DNA of 64,000 bases, taken from assembly GCA_963277665.1 (NCBI GenBank), contig OY728143.1, positions 231,189,591 to 231,253,590 on the forward strand, read 5' to 3'. This DNA comes from Viscum album (lineage: Eukaryota; Streptophyta; Magnoliopsida; Santalales; Viscaceae). Positions 1-11,980 of this stretch are shown piece by piece (the first letter of the stretch is position 1; every line of letters begins with the position of its first letter). The notes under the pieces are model-generated. The model saw nothing but the letters and a program-made list of their open reading frames with translations, was not told where the DNA came from and made no database searches. The position numbers were made by a program, and so were the translations under genes.

Positions 1-1745
1 CAGATATTTATCTCAATTCAACACAACATTGATTCATCTATTCTCTTTTATTTCTTCTTCCTAATTGAGGAGTCTTTCCTCGAGTGTGAGAGATAAATTC
101 TTAGGGGGGGAGGTGGCAGGTCATAGATGACTTGAGATTTTTTCTTCTCCTTATTGGGGATTTGTGAGGGAGTTAGTGATGTATTTTCTATGGGTGCACC
201 CAAATTTAGGGTAACACTCGAGTTCCGAGTATGCACTCCACCAAGCTTGGTTAGGGGTTCCTCTAGAATGGAACCATATTCTATTGCATCCTCTCCATTT
301 GCATCATTTCTGTGAGATTTTTGGGGTTGAAATCTACCATGTTCACTGACACATACCGCATTGGGGGTGGTGTACATGGTGTTGAATGATTGTATAAATT
401 TTTATTCCCTTTATTGGAATTTATCCTTACATTTTGTGGTATTGTTCAAGTATACTGGTGGATATCGACCAAAAGCGATCCCTGGTCTGAACTCATAATA
501 TGACTTCATCTCGGAGGGTAAAAATAGCAAGATAGGTTTTAACAGGTGAACACTCTACTCATTTTTATTCTTATATTGGAAAAAATAAATCCATTGTGCG
601 GGAACATTAGGTAAAAATTACCCTAGTCCTATGGGAAAGGGTTTCTCCTATTCTTCCATTGATTCACTACAGCCTAGATTTTTTGGTATTACGATGGAAT
701 TTTGGGTTAAAAATTCCCCCATCCATATGGCCGTGGTTTGTTCCTATATTACGGCTGTAGCTGAAACTGTTTACACCGTTTTTATTTCATGCACTCCCAT
801 TCGGGTGTGAGCCAAGTTTGGAACTAGATCTGCACTGGATTTATTGTATTTAAAAGACATGAGCACTGCTTGTTGATTTTCTTCCCTTAAGAGGGAAGCT
901 TACTAGATGTTCTCTATTTCATGTACCATAAGCTTTTCAATGTCTCGATATCTTTGAGCCTGACACTTTTGAGACTTACTATGGGTTGGTTTTTATTGAG
1001 AATTCTATCTTTCCCCGGTAGGTATTTCATTTGATTGCTACCTTTGGGTAACGACATTGAAAGATATCATTTTTGATGTGGTCTGATGGATGGGATGTGG
1101 GGTGAAGTGTAGAGATCTATTTTCTCCCCATACCTGGATATCAACTCCAAACGGGGCATTTCAGATGAGGTAATGTAACTTTTTTAGTGTGTGGAGGACA
1201 GTGAACTAAAGGTTTTTCTTTCGCCTATCTGATCGTGTTTTCCGGGCAGACAGGAGGTATTTTAGGCCGATTAGACAGTGAAGCACTCATAATATGTTGA
1301 CATGGTATGCATACCCTTTATAGGGAAAGAACATTTCTTTTATATGGTGAAGATTCATCCAAATATAGAGGTGAATGTTACACATACATTACTCAGACAA
1401 CTCCCATGGTATGTCAATGTGAGAAGTGGTCATGGGCCAATACATCACTAGTATATTATCCTTATCTAGTTTTATTCTCATGAGAAACATATCTTGTTTC
1501 TCGCTTTCTAGGTGCTCCTCTACTTCATATGCCCATCTTGACAACTTCTTAATAATTTTTTTCCAAGTAGCCAGACTGGTAGGAGTCTCATTGATATGTG
1601 AGTGGTGCAATGGTGGATCCGAAGATGATGTGTCCCCAGACCATCCTATGGTTGAGAAAGGATATCACTCATTATAGACAGAGTGTCTAATATGTCTTAA
1701 TCCATCTTTCATAGTGCTATATCAGATAAGGGATTTCTCACATTT
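1..1745. other. Unrecognised decayed sequence
   Basis: No family is recognisable here. The base composition is less AT-rich than the retrotransposon block to the right. Short open frames exist on the minus strand at 48-377 (109 codons, proline- and lysine-rich end) and 1389-1610 (73 codons, charged, with a TWKKIIKKLSRWA stretch). They have no flanking exon signals I can trust and no motif I recognise. They may be remnants of a very old element or chance frames. Confidence 0.4.
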
Positions 1746-2750
1746 TTTCCAGCAAGGGGAGGACCTTATTTCTAGTGTGAATTTTGAATGTGGGGAGAAA
1801 CATTGCAATTTGTGCAACAATGGGGAGGGATACTATTGAAACATGATGTCTGGTTGTAGGGAATATACCTTTTGAATATTATATAGGGGGAACATCAGGG
1901 AAGGATATGGTGAGGGGAGGACCTTCTTGATGACTGTTATGATGGAGAGGACTACCATCACAGCTTGATATCTGGATAGAGGGGAAATTTATGCAGTGTA
2001 CATCCTTGGGATTGATTTCAAGAGGTACTGTAATGATGGTATAATCTTCTCGTTGTTTTATGTTTCTAGGGATAGGGCCTTCACATCTACATCCATTGCA
2101 GGTAGGGAAATCTCAATGGATATCATCTTGGAGAGGACTACCATAATGACTCGATGTTCGACAGTAAGGAGATGCATATATGCAGCGTATACCCTGGGGA
2201 AGACCATCTGGGGGGATAAAAAAAATGGAAGGACCTTATCAGTGAATTCAATGATGGCAAGGACTACCATCACAACGTGATATCTAGGTTTAGGGATAAT
2301 TTATGTAGTGTATATCAAGGGTAGGGCCTTCTGGAGTTACTTTAATGAGAGGAGGACCTTCTCTTTGCTTGCTATTTCTATGGGGAGGGCCGTCATAGAA
2401 ACTTCCATTGTAGGGAGGTCATTCTAAATTCTTGTCATCATGGAGAGGACTATCATCATGAATAGAAGTCCAACTAAAAGGAGAATCATATTTTCAGTGT
2501 ATACCCTACAGAGGACCATCAGGGAAGACGAAAACTTGGGTAGGACCTTCTTGTTTCCTGATCTTCAAGTTAGGGGGAAGTACACCCTGAAAAACATCAG
2601 GAGATAGGCTCTCATGATCAATCATTCTTGGACCATGATGTAATCCCCCTGAGTGATCTGGGGAGGACCTTTAGTGCTTCAGGTAGGAACATTGTGGGGA
2701 GGGCCTTCATAATTGCTACAAACACTTCCATAATTGGGTAATGGACTGAC
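1746..2750. repeat. Degenerate purine-rich repeat block (GGGAGGACCTTC-like)
   Basis: Variants of gggaggaccttc / agggccttc recur through the block, together with a longer phrase 'gagaggactaccatca'. That phrase starts near 1946, 2131, 2259 and 2443, spacings of about 185, 128 and 184, so a compound unit near 313 bp is possible. The phrase 'agtgta' followed by 'ccct/cctt' recurs between them. The copies are too diverged to give a clean consensus by eye, and no coding potential is evident. Confidence 0.5.
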
Positions 2751-5330
2751 ATGGTCTTTATCCTCTTTTGATATATGATTGAGGGATTCAATTGATCTAT
2801 CTTCCATCAGAGCATGATCATGTATATTCCATTAATTTTCTAATTACATTTGGGGAATTTAATTTTTGGGTGCTCTCTTGTTGGTAATTTGGGTACTCAA
2901 CTGTTGGTAACGACCTACATATAAGGCTCCCTATTTTTTGGTTCCTATAATGCTGTTGGCGTATACCGATAGACATATTGAGTTTTGGAAGGGATATATG
3001 CATGCCCTAGAGTGTCCACCAGATTAGATAGGAATCACCCATTTGGAATGAGTATTTTTTCCGATATGGTTGTTTGTGTATCATGAGATATTGTCTCTAA
3101 CCCTCCTGGAATAGTGTATGTATTTGTAACTGCTCTAGAGTGACTAACCCATTTTGCGAGTAAATCATTCCATTTGAGGAATCGAGGTCGTGGGCCTAGT
3201 TCCTCACCCTTACCACATATTCAATGATATCATAGCATGTCTGGAAGATGTGGTCTGGAATCGACATCTGATCTTACATCATTTACATGATGTTTTGTGA
3301 TAAATATTTTGATGGAACGGGTATGAAGGATCATTCTGATGTCAAAGAAGGAGTTTGTTCCTACCTCGGTCATCCATAGGTTTCTAGTTAATATTCAAAT
3401 CTCTCCTACTCTGGGATAGTGTTATGATTCTAACAGTAGTTTTCTTCTCTAGTTTCCACTGTATTTCACTGGTGGGCTTCATATATACAGGTGGGAATTT
3501 TCATCTGCACACATTCCGCTATATTTGTCTCATGATCTTTTTATGCATCCACATGAATTTGACTTTGCTCATATTTTTATGCCACCCTATTTAGATGGTT
3601 GGATTGATATGAATTAATAGGTATTTGTGTCATCCTATAAATGGTTTCTATCGTATTTGGATGAAGGGGTTCTTGTGCATCGAATGATATCTGCAATTCC
3701 TTGTCATTTGCTGCTCTGTCTGCATAGTGGGATCAATGAGTACTGGCAGGGACGTGCCTATTCTCCGATTATGCCACCCTATTTTTTTGGTGGGCTTGAG
3801 TGGAGGGGGATGATTTTTATGTCTACCCACTGAATTTTTTCGTGTTTTTACGGAGGAATTCCTCCTTAGGAATCAGGGTGATGGCCTATTATTGATTATA
3901 TGTTTGTGGCCCTTGGCAGGCAACCCAAGGGGACCATGTCTTTAGAACTTTAGCAGGTTCCCTAAGCATAAGATCCTATTTAGGGTGAGGATACCTGGTC
4001 ACCCATTGTTAGCAGCAATTCTCTTTGATAGGAGCTCGTGAGTTGGTCCCCTATGTAGCTGGGTAGAAGTCGTTATCATCAATTCCATCTACCTCCCTTA
4101 GATAAGGGAGGTACTTGTTTTCATGCTCTGGGGATAGGCTCACTAAACGGATCAAGAAGACCACTGGGGACGCCTTGTGCTGGGGTGTCGATCATGGATG
4201 TGGAGACATCTGGTGAGATTTTGCAGATTTGAGGGCCTATGTTATGGCCTCCACAGTATAGAGAGTGACATTTCGGTGGTACTCCTTGATCAGCGTGTTG
4301 GATACCCAGTGTTGAAGATGTTGGGCTGGTGAGGGGGTCTTTCTCTTCATCGAGGCCCTGGAAACTTGAGGGATCATTGAGATGTGTGTCTTTATTGGTC
4401 ATTAGGATTCCATTTGGATTGAATGTTTCACTTCAAAACCCTGTAATATATATATATGACATATAAGGACAACAAAACCACATCAAAGTAGCATCTCTCG
4501 AACATATGCATATTTGAAAATTCTTCATGTCCCCCATTCTCCATTTTATTATGAGTCAAAGGGGCTTGAGTGGGGTAGAACCGAAACCTTGGTTAAGGAT
4601 TCACATCAGGTTCACCATTTTTATTTCTCTTTGGGGATACACGCTTACGTGTTTAGAGAAAATGAAAAAAATGATCCGACGGGTGATAAGAATTCATCCA
4701 TTATTATAGAGACTTTCACATCATCATATTTGTTTCGAACAGATCTGTATCATTATCCTTTAGGAAAAATTGGATTTACCCCATAGGTATAGGGAAGTTT
4801 ATCCCTTCCACAATATAATAGAGTTGTCATAGTCAATTGGTCCCCGCGGGTGATTGTGTGTGGCTAAATATTTGTGCATTCAATCCTCTTAGGATATAAC
4901 CTTCCTTGGATGGTCTATATTGGGTATTTTCATGGAACCATAACACCCAATGGCCCTGGTATCCATGATTCATGGACCTTATTTCCCAAGGTAGGCACTC
5001 GTTGGATGATGATTTGGCCAACGACACATAAGGTCTCCATTAGTCAAGAGGATGGGAGGTCGGGATAATTTCACACTTTTTTGGAGAATTATTGACTATT
5101 CTTGGACTCACATATAGATTCATGTCGTGTTCATACATTCATGAATCCTTGGTTCATTCCCAATGTGTGTATCCACTTGATAATCCTAGTTTTCAAGATT
5201 ATCATGGATATACAAGGATTTGATATTGCGGAGGCAATGCTGACTTAAGCCGTGTAATAAGGCGCTCTGGACTTTATCATCACCTAGGAGGTACAGAAGG
5301 TGATTTTATGTTTGGATAGATCCCAAAATA
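2751..5330. other. Unrecognised decayed sequence
   Basis: No recognisable gene. A minus-strand open frame at 4121-4402 (93 codons, with SSFQGLDEEKDPLTSP) is the most protein-like stretch, but I cannot assign it. The phrase atgccaccctattt occurs twice about 190 bp apart (near 3579 and 3769), hinting at more decayed repeats. A short (TA)n run sits near 4449. Confidence 0.35.
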
Positions 5331-5876
5331 TAGGATTCCTATTTATCATTAAGAGAGGAATCAGATCCCATGTAGTTCGGTTAGCTCAGGGATTCAGCCT
5401 GGGAGGAAGACCATTTGTTGGGTACGTAATTGGGTGGACCCTCCTGTAAGTGCACCCCATTGATATCAGGAATTAAAGAAATAATTTTAAATATCTCGAC
5501 TTAAAGAAGAATCATAGTTATCGTAGTTCATGATGGATTGGTGCTTACGCATAGAAACTTCCCATTTGAAGGGACATTATGGGGTGGACCCTCTCAGAAG
5601 GGAACCCATTTAAGCACATGGATTCAAGAAGGAATCCTATGTATCCTGATTTAAATAGGAATTAGAGTTCTCAGAGCTCATTATGGGATGGTTCTTATGC
5701 ATAGAAACACCCCATTTAAAGGTACATGATTTTGTGGACCCTATCGGAAGGGAACCCCTTTGTGCTCTTCCCTTCAAGTAGGAATCCTACGTATCATTAT
5801 TTGTATAGGAATCAGATTTCTCACAGTTCATGATGGGTTGGGGATTACTTATAGAAACTACCCATTTTAGGGGACA
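5331..5876. repeat. ~150 bp tandem repeat, about 3.6 diverged copies
   Basis: The phrase gtggaccct recurs at 5434, 5584 and 5734 (exactly 150 apart). The phrase aggaatcag, or a variant, recurs near 5356, 5508, 5657 and 5808. Each unit also carries 'ttcatgatgggttgg', 'atagaaact..cccattt' and 'gaagggaaccc'. The fourth copy stops after 'ggggacat' at about 5876, exactly where the poly(T) marking the LINE 3' end begins, so the array was probably interrupted by that insertion. Confidence 0.8.
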
Positions 5877-5927
5877 TTTTTTTAGTGGCAGAAGAAAATA
5901 ATTATTAAGAAGAAAAAAGAAAGATTA

Positions 5928-6430
5928 CTAGAGTTTAAAGTAAGGAATCATGTTACAGTATTTTTCATAAAAGGAAATCAAATCGGCGTGGAGGTCTTCA
6001 ATCCCGGTGATATGTTGATTGATCCTCTTGTTGGAAAGGCCATCTGCAACCATATTGTCTTCACGACACACATGTAGGATGATATAGTTGATACATGGAA
6101 ACAAACGGTTACAGTCCATCCAACAAGTAGTAATCGGCCAAGCAAGGTGAGTAGCTCCATTCTAAATAGCTTACACGATGGTCGTCGAGTCACTTTCAAT
6201 CTAGAGGTTGTTCCAGCTAAAGTGGATGGGAATGTCAATGGAATGGATCAAACCTAGCATCTCAGCTTCAAGGGAGGTTGTAAAGACACATTATCACATG
6301 AAATAGCAAAGAATCTACCCAAGATGATTCCTGAAAACCGCAACACACCCTATAGGTCCCGGGTTTCCCTTGGCGGCACCATCATTATTGATATATCCAA
6401 GAAGTGGGGACCTCCAGAACACCTCAGTAG
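5928..6430 (-). pseudogene. LINE ORF2, C-terminal RNase H remnant
   Basis: This is the end of the LINE polyprotein, where RNase H would remove RNA from the cDNA hybrid. The start is seen as NNDGAAKGNPGPIGCVAVFR (about 6320-6400), matching the plant LINE/host-type RNase H opening with its catalytic D. An ESDST motif follows in another frame near 6200. The end reads HVCREDNMVADGLSN (about 6030-6080), the typical 'REGN.VAD.LAN' tail. At least two frameshifts and several stops separate these pieces, so it is non-functional. RNase H fused to LINE ORF2 is established for several plant L1 groups. Confidence 0.75.
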
Positions 6431-6689
6431 TATGATGAGGTTGAAAATAATTTCCATTTATCTGAAGCTGCTTCCGGATACCCAAGTCATGTATGGTATT
6501 ATGGAAATGACCCTTTTGTAATAAAGTAGCATCATGTATAGCGATTAGGATCCCTATAAAACCTACATTAAGATTGAGTGAGAAATTGGAATGCATAATA
6601 GCATTACGATCATAACTGATCACATGGTGGAGTTCAGAAATAGCCACGAGGAACATATTTCTGATTTGTTGAGAGCCTTCCATTGCATC

Positions 6690-7220
6690 ACAATTTTTAT
6701 GTTAGATTATAACAGAGTAAAAAAAACAACCTGTAATAAAAAAAAGTCAATAATATAGTTCCATAGATTAGAAGCAGTATCACCAGAAATAAGAAGATTA
6801 TTGGAATCATACCTATGTTTGTTGTAGAATCTACACTTAGAGAAAAGTTTAATACCAAAGGATTGAAGGAAAATTTCAGTGGGAACTCTATTATGAGCAA
6901 GACGCCAGATGAGATTGAATCTCAAAGGTTTGATCCAAGGTTTGTTAAAATTTTTGAGCCATCTGTAAATACTCTCAAAATCACTGTAGTTATGATTGTA
7001 TATATTTTTTGAGGTGAGCATGCCATTGTGAGCTGGTTCCCATACCAACAAGTCCTTTGTGTGAGCGAAAGAGTAATTTTCAATAACATTGAGAATTGTA
7101 TAGGGGAGGTGATCTTGTTGAGAATATAAAATATCTTTAATAGTGTAGGTACTATTATCAGGGGGAATCGAATGAAACCAAAGAAATTAAAGGTGTTCCA
7201 CCCCAGTTTTCCAGCCAATG
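6690..7220 (-). pseudogene. LINE ORF2, zf-RVT region remnant
   Basis: The zinc-binding region that follows the reverse transcriptase in plant LINEs is seen as 'VWEPAHNGMLTSKNIYN' and then 'WIKPLRFNLIWRLAHNRVPTE' (about 6850-7050), matching the family pattern in which a W...KP...F.W.L.H.R.PT segment precedes the cysteine cluster. Two overlapping frames carry parts of it, so there is a frameshift. The expected C..C....H pattern is only partly visible (KCRFYNKHRYDSN). Confidence 0.65.
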
Positions 7221-7439
7221 TTTCATGGAAGAGTCACGAGAGAAAATCCATCTGGAATTAATCATAATTTTGTTGAAAGAGTGTTTGATGGAGGTCCAAA
7301 TGGAAGAATTAATGAAACTGGAGTTTCCTATCTTATGTTTGGTAAGGAATATATTTTTAAGAAAGGTGATATTATCTAAATAATTATGATGAAGGTACCA
7401 AGTGTGTCTAGCCTGATGGGTTTCATTGAAAAGATTCAG

Positions 7440-8860
7440 ATTTTAATACCAATACCACTATTCTCAATGGGTTTGCAATAGGTTGACCAGGGAATAGTCG
7501 CAAGCTTTCTTTCCAGTGTAATACCAATCTAGATGAAATTATTAATGGCGATGTTCATTTTTCTATAAGACCAACATGCCATTTTTAGATCATCAAGGAG
7601 TAAACCATCTTGGAGACAATAGTTGATTTGACAAGGCAAGCCCTACCTTCCATGGAATGAGCCTTACCATTCTAAGAGTATAGTTTTTTATGTACGTGAT
7701 CAACAATAGATGTAAAATTACAAGACTTATTCCTGACCTAAGAGATAGTGACACCAAGGTAAATGAAAGGAATCATACCTTCTATATGACCATCGTCATT
7801 GATGATGTTACATTTCCTGTTGGGGGAAATCTTTTTCCAAAGAAGATGCATGATTTTTCCCAACTGATGGTTTGGCCAAAAACATCATCATAGTGAGAGA
7901 GGGTAACATTGAGGGTGAAGATGTTCCTTTTATCGCTATGGAGGAATATGATTATGTCATCATCATAAAAAAGTTGAGTAGGAGCATTTATATTCTTAGA
8001 GACATGAATGTGTTTCATCTTATTCTGGGTCACCAGATGATTAATCAGGCGACTAAGATAGTCTTCCACTATTGAGAAAAGGATGGTAGAGAGATGGTCA
8101 CCTTGTTAGACACCTTTAGCGCATTTAAAATAACATTTGGGTGGGCCATTAATCAGAATGGTGATAGAATCCGAATTTAAGGAGTTCTTCTCATAGAGAT
8201 AAAATGATCATTAAAACCAAAGCCTTGCGGGACATTGAATATAAAGCTCTAGTCCATGTTATTAAAGGCATTCCTGATTTCAAGTTTAATAGCAATGTTA
8301 CCTCCTCTATTGGGTTTATTCATGTTGTTGAAAAATTCTGAGGTAAGACCGATATAGTCTTGAATGGATTTTCCTTTTATGAAACCAAATTGGTTCCAGG
8401 AGACAATTTTTAGTGTGATGGTAGGGACAAAGTTATCAATGATTTTAGTGATAATTTTATAAAGGGTAATTATAATAGAAATGAGTCTAAACTGATGAAT
8501 CTCAAAATCATTATCCACTTTATGAATTAAGGTTAGAAACAGATCATTGAGGGAATCAGGGAGCACCCCATTGGAGAAAATGGATTTAATAAGATTACAA
8601 ACATCTTTATGGATAATATCCCAATAAAATTGAAAAAACCCATTATTGAATCCATCAAGAGAAAGAGTACTATCAGGATGCAGACTAAAGATGGCGTTTT
8701 TGATTTCATGTTCCATCAGAGTGCTAAGGAGTAAGTTGTTGTCTTCATCTGTGATCACAAAATGAATGACCCTAAGAAGAAGATCTTTGTTGATTTCAGG
8801 ACAATTAAAAATAGAATCATATTAAGAGACAATATTATGGGGAATGTCATCTTCGTTATC
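7440..8860 (-). pseudogene. LINE ORF2, reverse transcriptase remnant
   Basis: Reverse transcriptase of the LINE, which copies element RNA at nicked target DNA. The best open stretch is 8758-8249 (169 codons). It shows 'SLDGFNNGFFQFYWDII', 'LTLIHKV', 'FRLISIIITLYKIITKIID', 'WNQFGFIKGKSIQDYIGL' and 'GGNIAIKLEIRNAFNNMD', which are RT motifs 1-4 in order; the catalytic 'DI.KAFD' has become EIRNAFN. The catalytic box is visible in another frame as FYDDDIIIF (about 7944-7970), the equivalent of F(A/Y)DD. Frameshifts and stops lie between. It is inactive because the motif A aspartate is lost. Confidence 0.8.
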
Positions 8861-9154
8861 AAGAAGGTTATCCCCATCCTTTAGGAAATTTTACGGCGTG
8901 TATCCCTTACAGATACGTTGAAGAGAATTATAAAATCTGGTATTTCTATCACTATTAGATAACTATTTAACTTTCAATAATTTTTTTCTCATATTTTCAA
9001 CAAACTTGAGCATGACGTTGATTTTGATAGAAATATTAAGCTTATAATTAGGATCAGTGATAAGATCAGAGTAGTTGTTAATGGTTTTAATGTCATTGAG
9101 CTCTTTCTCAAGAAGCATTATTTCCTTGTTAACTTGTTTTGATTTGGAGCTGCA

Positions 9155-10012
9155 CTAGGACTTAAGGGATTTTTTGAGATGATGTAATTTGAGGTTACAG
9201 GAAAACGAACATGTTTTATGATACATAGAGGAAAATTTTTTTGGGATGAAATGGGAGAACTCATCATATGCGAACCAAGCATTGTTAAATTTTAAAGGTA
9301 GTTTGGGATTTATGCCATTGGTTGAGGCATTGACAAGAATGGGTTGGGGATCAGAGATCAGCCTATGGAGAGTGGTGCTGGAGATAATGTCCCATTTATC
9401 TAAATCAAAAACATTTTCGAAATATCTATCCAATTTAGAAGAAACCACTCTGTTATAATGTCTCCAATACCAGGTGTATTTTTTACCTGTGAGGTTGATC
9501 TCAATGAGATTATTATCCTCAATCGAGGCTTTGAATTCTCTAGTGGATATAGAGAAATGTGAAGGGCCATGTTTTTCTCTAGAGTTAAGAATTGAATTAA
9601 AATCACCAATAAGAAACCGAGGAGAATTTATGGTCTTTTATAGAAGGGAGATATCATGCAAGAGAGTTCTTCTTCCCTGATATTTGTTTTTGGCATTAAC
9701 AGAAGAGAAATAAGCAAGATTGTCCTAAATATTAAAGGATCAAGTAAAAATTTGATTAGATATATTGAAGAAATTTTTATTATGTATTGAATAGTAATGA
9801 AAAATACATAAAGAATCCGCATTGAGGGTGTTATTGATAGAACAAATGAAAACATAATTGTGATGACATATATAAGTGTATTTAGTAGAGAAATAGATTT
9901 TATGTTCAACAATAGAAAATATCATGGGACTATGTCTATGAACCATTATTTTTAAAAAATAGAATGTGTTAGGGGTAGAGATACCTTGACAATTACAAAA
10001 GATAATATTCAA
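9155..10012 (-). pseudogene. LINE ORF2, N-terminal endonuclease remnant
   Basis: Start of ORF2. The minus-strand ATG at 10012 opens MNIIFCNCQGISTPNTFYFL, the canonical plant LINE apurinic/apyrimidinic-type endonuclease start (MNI..WNCRGI..P.T). SIVEHKIY follows, the position of the catalytic E (usually 'ETK'). The remaining domain is split over frames at 9912-9628, 9609-9400 and 9448-9155, the last including a 'FNNAWFAYDEF' segment typical of the end of this domain. Frameshifts make it non-functional. The domain would nick the target DNA to prime reverse transcription. Confidence 0.75.
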
Positions 10013-10040
10013 TTAAATTGAAATTTGGAGTTAGAACTCC

Positions 10041-11861
10041 CATTTTCCTTTATTACCAGAGCCTTTGTTTCTTTTAGACATTCTAACCTATTGTGTGCTA
10101 CTGGTTGTGTCCTGGTCATTTATAGTTGAGTTAGGATTCTTCATTAAGGGTTCCTTTGATGGTTCAGGAAATAAAGGGTCTATGTCATTCTTATAACACT
10201 TCAAAAAAAATGTTGTTAATATGGTTGGAATTCATATTTTCATTACTCAATATGAAAGAAAACGTAGTTATATAATCAAAAGGCATACTTGGAGCTTTTG
10301 TAGGAGAATAATTATGATGAATGACCATCCACAGATCTGAAGAGGATAAATGGATCTTTGGTAATGAATCCTTATTATCCTTCGTGTTAGTAGAGTCTTG
10401 TACCAAAGTTATATAATCATGAAAAATATAATCATAATTATTCTGAGTAACAGGTTGCACAACCGTGGGGGTGTTGTTATGTTTTTCAGAACATAACGGG
10501 CTGCAAGTAGAAATGTGGGCAGTGGGGGAACAATTGGGATAGTCATGGTTTCATTCTTCATATATGGTGGTGTAGTAATTATTCCAAAGTCTAATGATTC
10601 ATGATTATTTGTATTGTTTGTTTTGAGGGATGATTTTATTGGTTCAAGAGTCAAAGTTGGGCTACCCAGCAAATATTTCAAAGATTCTAGTGTTGTGGAT
10701 TGTATAGGTGTGGATTTTGAATTCCAGTCAGCTGAACATGAGTTGGGTTTTTCCATATCAGTAGCCTGTTTAAGGGTGTCTAAAACTATAGTTTCCAATT
10801 CTACAAAGTGGTCATTATCTTTTTCTTACTCTTCAACAAGGTCATCCTATTTAGTACCTTAGTGCCCCCCTAAGTGAGATGAAGTGATAGTTTTTTTCAC
10901 CTAGGTTGTAGTTTTAGATGGTTCATATGCACTTATCAAGGAGGCTTTATCATTTCTAAGTCTCCTAATTTCTTCCCAATCATTTTTAGGTTGTTGGATT
11001 GGTTGTTTTTTAATCACTATATAATTATAGATGATAAGACCAATGATCGTGTAATGGTCACAAAAAGGAGGTTTCCTCTCATACTCAATTTTGATTTCAG
11101 TTTTTTAATTTTTGGAAAAGAAATTAGTTGTATTAGGTAACTTTGACATCATATAAATTTCTACCATGACTCTTGAAAAGAGTCCTAAAAATGCATTCAA
11201 TGTTAATTGTTCAATTTTGAGGGGAGAAAATATGCATGAAACAATATCTTTCATGATTTTTGGGAGCCAAGAAAATCAATTAAGACCATGGAGTTTGATC
11301 CAAGCATGAGCCATTCTGTTACGATAAGTGTGCGGGTTGAAATTGGAGTCCCATTCATAGAGAAGAAGCAAACCAGTTTTAAGATTAAGGTTCCCTAACT
11401 TCCAAATTCTATCAAACTCTTCTTGATATTTAAACAATATATGAAAGAAACCTTTACCGATTGGAATTAATTTCCAGTTCATAGAAATCCAACAATGGGA
11501 AATACGGGTATGTAAATCAGAGAGTGATCAGGTACGGTTACCTTTGATATAGAAGATACATTCCATAATAGTGAACCTATATATTTTTGTTTGTTGTTGT
11601 ATCGTGTATGGATCTGCTTCCACCAAGAATCCACCATTATCAAGCTTCCTGACTAGAGGATTACTCATCATATTTATGTTGCTGAGTTCAGAAGATTTCA
11701 TCACATTGATGAACAAGATCCCCTAGGATCTACTATTATAAATAAGAGGATGTGAGATATTCAACAGACCACACATCCTCTCTCCTACTGATGGGAGAGT
11801 TTGGGCCTGTGGCGAAATCTGCCAAGGTGACGGTTGGTGAGGGAGTGGAGCGATGAACCAT
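10041..11861 (-). pseudogene. LINE ORF1 (DUF4283 gag-like protein) remnant
   Basis: ORF1 encodes the RNA-binding, gag-like partner of the LINE. A possible start at 11861 is followed by PTVTLADFATGPNSPISRRE, resembling LINE ORF1 N-termini. Next come 'DNGGFLVEADPYTI' (11528-11716) and 'WKLIPIGKGFFHILFKYQEEF' to 'WDSNFNPHTYRNRMAHAWIKLHGL' (11276-11482), which match DUF4283 (GKG.F.. and P.FNP...W.RL.GLP). The C-terminal half is poorly conserved, as usual. The frame probably ends near 10041 with a basic KRNKGSGNKGKW tail, about 30 bases before the ORF2 ATG. Several stops and frameshifts break it. Confidence 0.7.
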
Positions 11862-11980
11862 TCATTGTGGGATGACAATAGAGGCCATGAGGATTGGGTC
11901 TCATAAGGTTAGGGACTTACCTCAGTGGGAGTGCCTCACAATGCACTCTGGGAAAGGGGAGGAATGTAACCTCTTGTAAA

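Larger units (their letters stand above)
5877..11980 (-). mobile_element. Degenerate plant LINE (L1-type, with RNase H domain)
   Basis: A non-LTR retrotransposon lies in reverse orientation. Read on the minus strand it has ORF1 with DUF4283 (about 11861-10041), then ORF2 starting at 10012 with endonuclease, reverse transcriptase, zinc-binding zf-RVT and RNase H domains in the usual plant L1 order. A T7 run at 5877-5883 on the plus strand would be a short poly(A) remnant at the element's 3' end. Every reading frame is broken many times, so the copy is old and inactive. The 5' limit is uncertain: ORF1 seems to begin at 11861 and the leader may run to about 11980. I could not find a convincing target-site duplication. 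Confidence 0.8.

Noticed and set aside
48..377. Host gene exon (109-codon frame)
   Set aside because: No recognised domain, no reliable splice signals or continuing exons, and it lies in decayed repeat-like sequence.
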